A DNA stretch of 57,314 nt, taken from the NCBI GenBank assembly GCA_946540075.1, contig CAMNHZ010000001.1, positions 1-57,314 on the forward strand. The letters run 5' to 3'. Of the stretch, positions 25,733-33,151 are shown in pieces. The notes beneath the pieces are model-generated. The model did not search any database and was not told the origin of the DNA. It saw only the letters and a list, made by a program, of their open reading frames with translations. The translations under genes were made by a program, and so were the position numbers. This DNA comes from an uncultured Bacillota bacterium (lineage in GTDB: Bacteria > Bacillota_I > Bacilli_A > RF39 > UBA660). Every line of letters begins with the position of its first letter. Positions within the stretch are counted from its first letter, which is position 1.

Positions 25733-26335
25733 ATGATAAAAGATATAAGAAATATGGAAGAGGCTCTCTTCCAAATAGATATGAATATAGGTTTTTGTGA
25801 AGATGGTAATTTAGCTGATCCTACTATAAAGGGTATAGTTCCTAATATTATACCAATTATTAGGGAAACAATAAAAAAGAAAAATGCAGGTTATTTTGTT
25901 GTAAATGATAAACATACTGCTAATAGTGTTGAATTATTAAGATACTTACAACATTGTATGGGAGATAATGAATCTAAAACAATAAAAGAGTTAGCAATTT
26001 ATGAAGAGTATGCAGATAGATTATTTTATAAAAATTCTACATGTGCCTTATTTGCGCCAGGCATGATGGAAATGTTAATGGAAATGGTGAATTTAAAAAG
26101 GGTAGTTATAGTTGGATGTTGTACTGATATATGTATTCAAAATTTTGCTATAGCGCTTCGTAATTTCTTTGATGAATTAAATATGAACGTAGAAATTATA
26201 GTGCCTAAAAACGCTGTTGAAACTTTCCACATTGTTGGAATTCATGATAGAGAAGAAAATAATGAAAGAGCTTATACAGTTATGGAAAATACTGGGATTA
26301 AGCTAGTTAAAACTTATAAGAAGGAGAATATATAA
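25733..26335 (+). CDS. pncA: isochorismatase-fold nicotinamidase (PncA-like)
   Basis: Expected to hydrolyse nicotinamide to nicotinate, the first step of NAD salvage. 200 residues with the isochorismatase-fold triad pattern: Asp in QIDMNIGFC near residue 16, Lys in VVNDKHT near 59, and the catalytic Cys in VGCCTDICI near residue 130. The neighbouring genes, which carry nicotinate on to NAD, make nicotinamidase the most likely member of this superfamily. First gene of operon 1; its stop overlaps the pncB start (TAATG). AAGAAGAG lies before the ATG. Confidence 0.82.
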   Translation: MIKDIRNMEEALFQIDMNIGFCEDGNLADPTIKGIVPNIIPIIRETIKKKNAGYFVVNDKHTANSVELLRYLQHCMGDNESKTIKELAIYEEYADRLFYKNSTCALFAPGMMEMLMEMVNLKRVVIVGCCTDICIQNFAIALRNFFDELNMNVEIIVPKNAVETFHIVGIHDREENNERAYTVMENTGIKLVKTYKKENI

Positions 26336-27810
26336 TGAAAAATGATAATATGACAATGATGACTGACTTTTATGAACTTACTATGAGTCAGACATATTTT
26401 AAAGCAGGAAAGAAAGATGAAATAGCTGTATTTGATGCATTCTTTCGTAAAAATCCTTTTGGTAAAGGTTATGGATTAATGGGTGGTGTTGATCGAATTA
26501 TTGAATACATTAAAAACTTTCATTTTACTGAAGATGATATTAATTACTTAAGAAGTACTAATCAATTTGAAGAAGATTTTCTTGAATATTTAAGAAATTT
26601 AAGATTTACTGGTTCTATTTATGCAATACCAGATGCAACACCTGTTTTTGCTAATGAACCTATAGTAACCGTTAAAGCTCCTATTATTGAAGCACAAATT
26701 ATTGAAACAGCTTTGTTAAGTTATTTGAATGCTAATATTATGTATACTACTGCAGCAAGAAGAGTGGTAGAAGCAGCAGAGAATATTGGTGTTATGGAAT
26801 TTGGCGCTAGAAGAGCATTAGGAGTTGATGCTGCAGTTGAAGCAAGTAAATGTGCGGTTATTGCAGGATGTGTTGGAACAAGTAATGTATTAGCAGGTCA
26901 AGACTATAAGGTTCCTGTTATGGGTACAATGGCACATAGTTTAGTAACTGAGGCAGATAACGAATATGAAGCATTCTTAAATTATGCTAAAGCTTATCCA
27001 AATAATTGTGTATTGTTAGTTGATACTTACGATGTCTTAAGAAGTGGTGTTCCTAATGCAATTAGGGTGGCAAAAGAATACTTAATACCAAATGGTTATA
27101 CATTAAAAGGAATTAGAATTGATAGTGGAGATTTAGCTTATCTATCTAAGGAAGCTAAAAAGATGCTTGTTGAAGCAGGTCTTCCTGATGTTAAGATTTG
27201 TGTATCAAATGGTTTAAATGAAGATACAATAAGATCTTTAAAGGAACAAGGTGCAGTAATTGATTCTATTGGTTTAGGAGACAATATTGTATTACCAGAT
27301 AAAGCAAGAGTTGGTTGTGTTTATAAAAATGTAGCAATTAAGAAAGATGAAAATTTTGTTTCTAGAATAAAGGTAAGTAACGATGCAGCTAAAGCTATTA
27401 ATCCAGGTTATAAGAAAGTATATAGATTTTATGATAAAAAGAGCGGTTATGCATTAGGTGATGTTATAACTTTATATGAAGAAAATATACCTAAAAATAA
27501 ATATACATTAGTTGACCCGCTAAATGAAAATAATACTTTAACTATTACAGACTATAAAGTTAGAGAACTACAAGTACCAATATTTGAAGATGGTAAGTTA
27601 GTTTATAATGATCCAAATATAAATGAAAAACAAGCTTATTGTAATGATGAAATGAAGACTTTATATCCTGAAGTCAAGAGAAGTGAAAATCCTCATCAAT
27701 ATTATGTTGATCTATCAAAAAAATTACTAGTTTTAAAGAAAGAATTAATTAAACAAGCAAAAAATCAAAGAGTTGACTATGAAGGTCATAAATTAATAAA
27801 AAAGTTATAG
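26335..27810 (+). CDS. pncB: nicotinate phosphoribosyltransferase
   Basis: Makes nicotinate mononucleotide from nicotinate and PRPP (with ATP), the entry step of the Preiss-Handler pathway. 491 residues, the long Gram-positive form. Recognisable parts: TDFYELTMSQTYF at the N-terminus, FGARRALGVDAAVEAS (about 163-178), GTMAHSLV and IRIDSGDLAYLSKEA (about 261-275). The C-terminal YYVDLSKKLLVLKKELI is conserved. AAGGAG lies before the ATG. PRPP would come from the prs-like enzyme of operon 2. Confidence 0.95.
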   Translation: MKNDNMTMMTDFYELTMSQTYFKAGKKDEIAVFDAFFRKNPFGKGYGLMGGVDRIIEYIKNFHFTEDDINYLRSTNQFEEDFLEYLRNLRFTGSIYAIPDATPVFANEPIVTVKAPIIEAQIIETALLSYLNANIMYTTAARRVVEAAENIGVMEFGARRALGVDAAVEASKCAVIAGCVGTSNVLAGQDYKVPVMGTMAHSLVTEADNEYEAFLNYAKAYPNNCVLLVDTYDVLRSGVPNAIRVAKEYLIPNGYTLKGIRIDSGDLAYLSKEAKKMLVEAGLPDVKICVSNGLNEDTIRSLKEQGAVIDSIGLGDNIVLPDKARVGCVYKNVAIKKDENFVSRIKVSNDAAKAINPGYKKVYRFYDKKSGYALGDVITLYEENIPKNKYTLVDPLNENNTLTITDYKVRELQVPIFEDGKLVYNDPNINEKQAYCNDEMKTLYPEVKRSENPHQYYVDLSKKLLVLKKELIKQAKNQRVDYEGHKLIKKL

Positions 27811-27819
27811 GGGTTATTA

Positions 27820-28419
27820 ATGAATAAAAGTGTTATTGATAAGATAGATAATTTTAAGAAGAATTATGGAGTGAAGGATGTTGAGTTAATTAAGTGTGTA
27901 GATGATGGTTACATAGGTAAGAGAAGTTATAAAGTTACTTTAAATGATTCTAGTAATATAATTGTGGATAAAATTACTAAGAATAAAGAAAATGGCGATG
28001 CAATAGTTATTATTCCTATTACAGAAGATGATAAATTTGTAATGGTTATTCAATCTAGAGTAAATACACTAGAAGGTGTTTGCTTAGAGTTTCCTGCTGG
28101 AATGGTAGAAAAAGATGAAAATAAATATGATGCAGCCAGAAGAGAGTTGTTAGAAGAGACAGGTTATCAAGCAGATTATATGGAAAAGTTAGAGTGGCAT
28201 TACCAAGATCAAGGATGTAGTAGTGCTATTGTAACAACTTATGTAGCTTATGGTTGTAAGAGAATAGATTCTCTTAATCTAGATGAAAATGAAAGATTAG
28301 ATTATTTATTGATGAGTAAGGAAGATTTGAATGAGGCATTAGTAGATTCAAAGTATGGTATGAATGATGCTAATTCAAAGATTGCTTATATGAGTTATGT
28401 TTTAAAGAAAGAGGTTTAA
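27820..28419 (+). CDS. Nudix hydrolase, ADP-ribose pyrophosphatase-like
   Basis: 199-residue Nudix protein. The Nudix box is intact: G in AGMVEKDE, then RRELLEETGY (about 91-113). The preceding EFPAG is typical of ADP-ribose pyrophosphatases, which split ADP-ribose to AMP and ribose 5-phosphate. In this operon it could clear ADP-ribose from NAD turnover and feed ribose phosphate to PRPP synthesis; that role is inferred. It starts 9 bases after pncB and ends 3 bases before nadE. Confidence 0.85.
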   Translation: MNKSVIDKIDNFKKNYGVKDVELIKCVDDGYIGKRSYKVTLNDSSNIIVDKITKNKENGDAIVIIPITEDDKFVMVIQSRVNTLEGVCLEFPAGMVEKDENKYDAARRELLEETGYQADYMEKLEWHYQDQGCSSAIVTTYVAYGCKRIDSLNLDENERLDYLLMSKEDLNEALVDSKYGMNDANSKIAYMSYVLKKEV

Positions 28420-28422
28420 ATT

Positions 28423-29175
28423 ATGAAATATAAAAAGTTAGCTGATAATATTATTGAATTTATTAGAAATTATTATAAAGAAAACAATTTAAAAGGAGTA
28501 GTTATTGGCATAAGTGGAGGTAAAGATTCTGGAGTAGTAGCAGGATTATTTGTTAAAGCATTGGGTGCAGAAAATGTGCTTGGTGTATGGATGCCATGCC
28601 ATTCTAAAGATGAAGATAAAAGAAATGCTAAATTGGTTAGTGAACACTTTGGTTTTGAACTTAAAGAATTTGATTTAACTAATATGTATGAAAACTACGT
28701 TAAACAAATCAAAGATAATTATGAAGTGGATGATGAGGTTTTAGTAGATGCTAATATTAATGTTAAACCTAGAATGAGGACAGCAACACTTTATTATCAT
28801 GCTGCTATGATGAGTAAGATTAAAAAAGGTGGTTATATTGTTGCAGGTACTTCTAACAAATGTGAAATATATGTAGGTTATTTTACTAAAGGAGGCGACA
28901 ATGTAGCTGATATTCAAGTATTAGCTGATTTAACTGTAGAAGAAGTTATAGGTGTAGGTAAAGCTATTGGTGTGCCTAAAGTTGTTGTAAATAAAATTCC
29001 TGATGACGGTTTGTCTGGTCTAAGTGATGAAGAAAAACTTGGTGTTAAATATGATGATATAGCTAAAGTTATTAATGGTGAGAAAGTAGCACAAAATGTA
29101 AAAGAAAAAATAAAAAAATTGCACAAAAATAATGCACACAAGTTTAAAACACCAACATTTAAAAAAATTGCATAA
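28423..29175 (+). CDS. nadE: NAD synthetase, ammonia-dependent
   Basis: Last step of NAD synthesis: deamido-NAD plus ammonia and ATP gives NAD. 250 residues, without a glutaminase domain, so ammonia is the nitrogen source. The P-loop of N-type ATP pyrophosphatases is SGGKDSGVVAGL (about 30-41). PRMRTATLYYHA and GTSNKCEIYVGYFTKGGD are family signatures, and IPDDGLSGLSDEEKLG forms the C-terminal substrate loop. Last gene of operon 1; a strong terminator follows. Confidence 0.95.
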   Translation: MKYKKLADNIIEFIRNYYKENNLKGVVIGISGGKDSGVVAGLFVKALGAENVLGVWMPCHSKDEDKRNAKLVSEHFGFELKEFDLTNMYENYVKQIKDNYEVDDEVLVDANINVKPRMRTATLYYHAAMMSKIKKGGYIVAGTSNKCEIYVGYFTKGGDNVADIQVLADLTVEEVIGVGKAIGVPKVVVNKIPDDGLSGLSDEEKLGVKYDDIAKVINGEKVAQNVKEKIKKLHKNNAHKFKTPTFKKIA

Positions 29176-29203
29176 TAATAACTTAAATAAAGAAAATTAT
29201 TTT

Positions 29204-29235
29204 AAAACTTTTATAGTTTTTCTATAAAAGTTTTT
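29204..29235 (+). terminator. intrinsic terminator after nadE
   Basis: A 13-bp stem (AAAACTTTTATAG with CTATAAAAGTTTT) around a 5-base T loop, ending in TTTTT. Confidence 0.85.
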
Positions 29236-29341
29236 ATGTTGAAAAATAATAATATACGGTATAACAGATAATAATTTATTTATTCTAATTATACTCGCTT
29301 TTAATTTTTTTGGATGTTTTTAATAAAATGTTAAAAAGATA

Positions 29342-29380
29342 TTGACAAAGTGTTTTGTTTTTAATATAATGTTAATAACA
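29342..29380 (+). promoter_or_regulatory. promoter with NrtR-type operator, NAD operon 2
   Basis: TTGACA (29342-29347), 17-bp spacer, TATAAT (29365-29370). Palindrome arms TGTTTTTAA (29356-29364) and TTAATAACA (29372-29380) straddle the -10 box, one mismatch from site 1. About 30 bp of AT-rich DNA before the -35 is also alike at both promoters, which look like duplicates. Confidence 0.75.
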
Positions 29381-29402
29381 AAAAGAAATGGAGGCATTTT
29401 TT

Positions 29403-30482
29403 ATGAATAGAAAGTTAAAAATATTAGTAATGGATAATATTAGAGAATTAGGAGAAAAAGTTAATAATGAATTAAAAAAGATAAATAAGTGTGATCAAGA
29501 TTATTTACTAAATTTTAAGACTGATAGATTTAGTAATGGAGAGGGTAAAGCAAAGATATTGGAATCGGTTAGTGGAAGCGATTTATATATTTTAAGTGAT
29601 ATAGGTAATTATGGTATTAGTTATTTGTTACATGGTAGAGAACATTTTATGTCACCTGATGAGCATTTTGAAGATATTAAAAGAGTTATAGCTGCTATAT
29701 CAGGACATTCTTCCAAGATAAATGTTATTACACCTTTACTTTATGAATCTAGACAAGATAAGAGAAAAGGTAATGAATCACTTGATTGTGCAGTTGCTTT
29801 GCAAGAGTTAGAAGCAGCAGGAGTTAATAATGTAGTTACTTTTGATGCTCATAATCCTAGTGTATGTAACGCTATACCTAGGCTACCCTTTGAAAATTTT
29901 TATCCTACTCATACAATATTAGAAAACTTAATTGAACAAGAAAAATTGAAGGATGTATTAGTAGTAAGTCCTGATATGGGTGCTATGGAAAGAGCTAGAT
30001 ATTATGCTGATATGTTAAGTTGTGACGTTGGAGTATTTTATAAAAGACGTGATTTATCTAAAGTAATTAATGGAAAAAATCCAATTGTAGAGCATATGTA
30101 TATGGGAGCTGATCCTAGAAATAAAGATATACTAGTAGTAGATGATATGATAGCTTCAGGTTCATCTATGATAGAAGTTGCCGAAAATTTAAAAAGTAAA
30201 GGAGCTAGAAATATTTATCTAATCGCAACATTTGCTTTGTTTACAGAAGGAATAGAAAGTTTTGCTAATGCTTATAAAAAAGGTTTATTTAATAAATTAT
30301 ATAGTACTAATTTATCTTATGTACCTGATGATATTAAAAATAATGAATGGTATGTAGATGTAGATATGTCTAAGTATTTAGCGTTAATTATTGATACATT
30401 AAATAAGAAAAAAGACATTGAACCATTATGGAATGGCAAGAAGAAAATAATAAATAAAATTAGAAAGAATATTGGTGAATAA
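29403..30482 (+). CDS. prs: ribose-phosphate pyrophosphokinase-like protein
   Basis: PRPP synthetase family: ribose 5-phosphate plus ATP gives PRPP, the co-substrate of PncB. The family order is recognisable: RFSNGEGKAKI near the N-terminus, YESRQDKRK (the RQD loop), DAHNPSV, VVSPDMGAMERARYYA and the PRPP loop VVDDMIASGSS. At about 359 residues it is longer than housekeeping Prs (about 315) and quite divergent. ATG 29403 is chosen because GGAGG lies 8 bases before it; the upstream ATG 29388 lacks a ribosome site. Alternative: a member acting on another sugar phosphate, such as ADP-ribose. Confidence 0.8.
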   Translation: MNRKLKILVMDNIRELGEKVNNELKKINKCDQDYLLNFKTDRFSNGEGKAKILESVSGSDLYILSDIGNYGISYLLHGREHFMSPDEHFEDIKRVIAAISGHSSKINVITPLLYESRQDKRKGNESLDCAVALQELEAAGVNNVVTFDAHNPSVCNAIPRLPFENFYPTHTILENLIEQEKLKDVLVVSPDMGAMERARYYADMLSCDVGVFYKRRDLSKVINGKNPIVEHMYMGADPRNKDILVVDDMIASGSSMIEVAENLKSKGARNIYLIATFALFTEGIESFANAYKKGLFNKLYSTNLSYVPDDIKNNEWYVDVDMSKYLALIIDTLNKKKDIEPLWNGKKKIINKIRKNIGE

Positions 30483-30483
30483 A

Positions 30484-31257
30484 ATGAAAAATAACAGTAA
30501 AATAGAAATAGATCATATTGATATTGTTACAAGTCATATATGCAATAAAAATTGTGAACATTGTATAGATAAGTTTTTGCATTCAACTACTCAAACTATA
30601 TCTTTAGATGATATTGAAAAATTTTTAAATTTAATAAGATTATATACTGATAAAAAGTTAGAAGTTTTATTATTAGGAGGAGAACCAACAGTTTTACCTA
30701 AAGATAAATTAATAGCAATTAGTGAATTGGTTCATTCTAAAGGTTTTCTTTTAATGATGAGTACAAATGGAATATTAAAGAAAAAGATTATTGATTTAAT
30801 TCCTTATTTTGATTCTATACAAATTACGGTTAATAGTGATGATGAAATAGATTATTATAGAAAATGGTTAGATAAAATTAATATAAAATTGGCAGGAGAT
30901 GAAACATTAAATTATGATAAGTTAAAACATTTTATAGAATATACTAAAGGATTTAGTCGTCGCTCTGTTAGTATGTATTTTACACCTGATTTTCAAGAAT
31001 TATGTAATGATGAAAAAGTATGGGAATTATTAAATACTTTAGATTGGCAAAGAAATGGTTCCTATATGTATGCTTTTTATGAAGGTGTTAGATTTAAAAA
31101 ATGTATACATGAAGAAACTAATATAATTGATGAGCCAACAGTCCCAAAATTATATCCAAATGGTAATTATAATAAAACATGGGATGATGAAGAATTAGAT
31201 GATTATTTGAGTATGGAAGGAAATAGTTGGACTAAAAAGTTAACTATTAGGAGATGA
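30484..31257 (+). CDS. radical SAM protein in the NAD block, function unknown
   Basis: The radical SAM Fe-S motif C-x3-C-x2-C is present (CNKNCEHC, about residues 19-26), followed by the SAM-binding GGEPT at about 67-71. About 257 residues, with no C-terminal SPASM cysteine set. Start ATG 30484 has GGTGA five bases upstream; GTG 30472 lacks one. It lies between prs and nadD in an NrtR-type operon, with spacings of 1 and 5 bases, so it is made together with NAD salvage enzymes. I know of no radical SAM step in the Preiss-Handler pathway; its substrate is open. Confidence 0.85.
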   Translation: MKNNSKIEIDHIDIVTSHICNKNCEHCIDKFLHSTTQTISLDDIEKFLNLIRLYTDKKLEVLLLGGEPTVLPKDKLIAISELVHSKGFLLMMSTNGILKKKIIDLIPYFDSIQITVNSDDEIDYYRKWLDKINIKLAGDETLNYDKLKHFIEYTKGFSRRSVSMYFTPDFQELCNDEKVWELLNTLDWQRNGSYMYAFYEGVRFKKCIHEETNIIDEPTVPKLYPNGNYNKTWDDEELDDYLSMEGNSWTKKLTIRR

Positions 31258-31262
31258 TATTG

Positions 31263-31847
31263 ATGAAAATAGGAATATTTGGTGGAAGTTTTAATCCTGT
31301 ACATAAGATGCATATTGATATTGTAATGTACTTACTGAAACACAACTATGTTGATAAAGTTATATTTGTTCCAACAGGTATTAAATATGAGTATAAAAAT
31401 AATTTAATTGATAATAATTATCGTTATGAAATGTTAAAACTTGTTTGTGAAAATAATATGGATGTAAGTGATTATGAATTTAAAGACAAAGTTGTCTATA
31501 CATGTGAAACACTAAAGTATTTTAAAGATGCGAATAAAAATGATGAAATATATTTTATATGTGGTGCGGATAATTTAAGTTATATTGATAAGTGGAAAAA
31601 TGGTTTGGATATTTTGAAAGAATATAAAGTATTAGTTATTAATAGGGAAGGTAATGATACTGGAGAATTACTTAAAAAATATAGAAAATATAAAGATAAT
31701 ATTATTATTGTTCCAATGGTTATGAATGGTGTATCTTCTACAATAATTAGAAAAAAAATAGAAAATAACGAAAATGTTGATGAATTAGTTGATAATCGTG
31801 TAGTAAAATATATAAGTGATAATGAATTATATAAAAGGATTAGATAA
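31263..31847 (+). CDS. nadD: nicotinate-nucleotide adenylyltransferase
   Basis: Joins nicotinate mononucleotide and ATP to deamido-NAD. The nucleotidyltransferase motif is GGSFNPVHKMH (about residues 6-16), with the second motif SSTIIRKKI near residue 160. About 194 residues. ATG 31263 is preferred over 31254, since AGGAG lies 9 bases before it. In many Bacilli nadD sits in the yqeG-yqeH-yqeI-yqeK cluster; here it has joined the NAD block without yqeK. Confidence 0.93.
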   Translation: MKIGIFGGSFNPVHKMHIDIVMYLLKHNYVDKVIFVPTGIKYEYKNNLIDNNYRYEMLKLVCENNMDVSDYEFKDKVVYTCETLKYFKDANKNDEIYFICGADNLSYIDKWKNGLDILKEYKVLVINREGNDTGELLKKYRKYKDNIIIVPMVMNGVSSTIIRKKIENNENVDELVDNRVVKYISDNELYKRIR

Positions 31848-31873
31848 TAAATTTATCTTTAGCTGAAATTGAT

Positions 31874-31911
31874 ACTACTATGGAATCTTGTCTAGGAGGT
31901 TCTGTAGTAGT
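31874..31911 (+). other. hairpin between nadD and nrtR
   Basis: ACTACTA (31874-31880) pairs with TAGTAGT (31905-31911) around a 24-base loop that contains TCTAGGAGGT. No T-run follows, so it is not a simple terminator. The rest of the 220-bp gap is AT-rich; a TATAAT about 35 bp before nrtR may be its -10. Confidence 0.4.
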
Positions 31912-32070
31912 GTTATTTCTTTGATTAATTTTTTGCTGAAGTCTTTTGTATTAATTAAAGTTCTGTCTAAATTAATATATATTGTCATATAAAAGTTTTC
32001 ATTTGTGTGATAGTGTATCATTTTTTGATAAATTTTGTTATAATTTTGTTTGAGAGGTGTTATTAGTATT

Positions 32071-32892
32071 ATGTATAAAAGTGAAAAAGAATTTTTAGAA
32101 GCTTATAATCCAGAAGAATTTGATAGATTATCTATCACAACAGATATATTATTGTTATCTATTAGTGACGAAGAAACAGCTAATTATAGAAAGACAAGTA
32201 AGAAACATATGAGCGTTTTACTTGTTAAAAGAGATGATTATCCATTTAAGGGTAAGTGGTGTTTGCCAGGAGGTTTTTTGCAAGTTGATGAAGAATTAGA
32301 AGATTGTCCTAAGAGAATATTGGAAAAAGAAACTAATATAAAGGATATTTACTTAGAACAATTATATACTTTTGGTGGAATAAATCGAGATCCACGTATG
32401 AGAATTGTATCTACTTCTTATATGGCTTTAGTTGATAAGAATAGATTAAAAGATAAGTTAGCAAGTAACGCATCTTGGTTTAATATTAAATATTTTGACG
32501 AAGATAATGAAGTAGTAGTGGTTTTAGATAATGAAATTGATACTTTAACATTTAAAATACGAAAGACATTAAAAGAAAAGACTACTGATAGATATAAATT
32601 TGAAATTATAGAAAATGAATCACTTGCTTTTGACCACCCATTAGTTATATTAAATGGAATAGAAAGATTAAAGAATAAAGTTAATTATACTGATGTAGTA
32701 TTTAATATGATGCCTGAATTATTTACTTTAGGGGATTTACAACAAGTTTATGAAGTCATACTAAATAAAAAGTTACTTGATCCTGCATTTAGAAGAATTA
32801 TTGCTAATAAAGTCGAAAAGACAGAGTTTGTAGAAAGAGGAGCCGGACATAGACCATCAGTTCTATTTAGATATAAAAATAATCAAAAATAA
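32071..32892 (+). CDS. nrtR: NrtR, Nudix-related transcriptional regulator of NAD metabolism
   Basis: Two-domain repressor: a Nudix-like effector domain (about 10-150) and a C-terminal winged helix containing FTLGDLQQVYEVILNKKLLD and FRRI. In characterised NrtR proteins ADP-ribose or related nucleotides bind the Nudix domain and release DNA. The Nudix box here is degenerate: LPGGFLQVDE is kept, but the catalytic REUXEE is replaced by RILEKET, which fits sensing rather than hydrolysis. The ATG at 32071 has GAGAGGTG 11 bases before it. It ends the NAD block whose two promoters carry matching palindromes. Confidence 0.9.
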   Translation: MYKSEKEFLEAYNPEEFDRLSITTDILLLSISDEETANYRKTSKKHMSVLLVKRDDYPFKGKWCLPGGFLQVDEELEDCPKRILEKETNIKDIYLEQLYTFGGINRDPRMRIVSTSYMALVDKNRLKDKLASNASWFNIKYFDEDNEVVVVLDNEIDTLTFKIRKTLKEKTTDRYKFEIIENESLAFDHPLVILNGIERLKNKVNYTDVVFNMMPELFTLGDLQQVYEVILNKKLLDPAFRRIIANKVEKTEFVERGAGHRPSVLFRYKNNQK

Positions 32893-32969
32893 ATAGAATA
32901 TTTAAAAATATTGGTGCTAATAATTTAGATAATTTGCTGTTTTTATTAGACACATAACATAAAATATAG

Positions 32970-33004
32970 ACAAGGGGGAATTCTAGTAAGCTCCTTGTTT
33001 TTTT
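32970..33004 (+). terminator. intrinsic terminator after nrtR
   Basis: 8-bp stem (one G-U) with a 13-base loop, then seven T; part of repeat copy B. Confidence 0.75.
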
Positions 33005-33120
33005 AATAAAAAAATGATAAAATTATATAATTAAAATTGTCAATCAATTATATTTAATGTTAACTTATATTTATAACTAGAAATACCATTAGATTAATCT
33101 AAAACACATTTATTTTAATT
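32970..33120 (+). repeat. intergenic repeat, copy B (right border of NAD block)
   Basis: Same order and orientation as copy A: a terminator stem (ACAAGGGG / CTCCTTGT, then seven T) followed by an AT-rich core with the shared stretch TTATATTTATAAC. It lies between nrtR and uvrB. The two copies bracket the complete NAD block. Confidence 0.65.
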
Positions 33121-33151
33121 AATAAAAAAGCCATAAAGAAAGGAGTCAAAT

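Noticed and set aside
25733..32892. NAD block as a phage-type NAD-depletion defence or counter-defence island
   Set aside because: No toxin, NADase, SIR2 or phage genes are present; the genes form a normal salvage pathway with an NrtR regulator.
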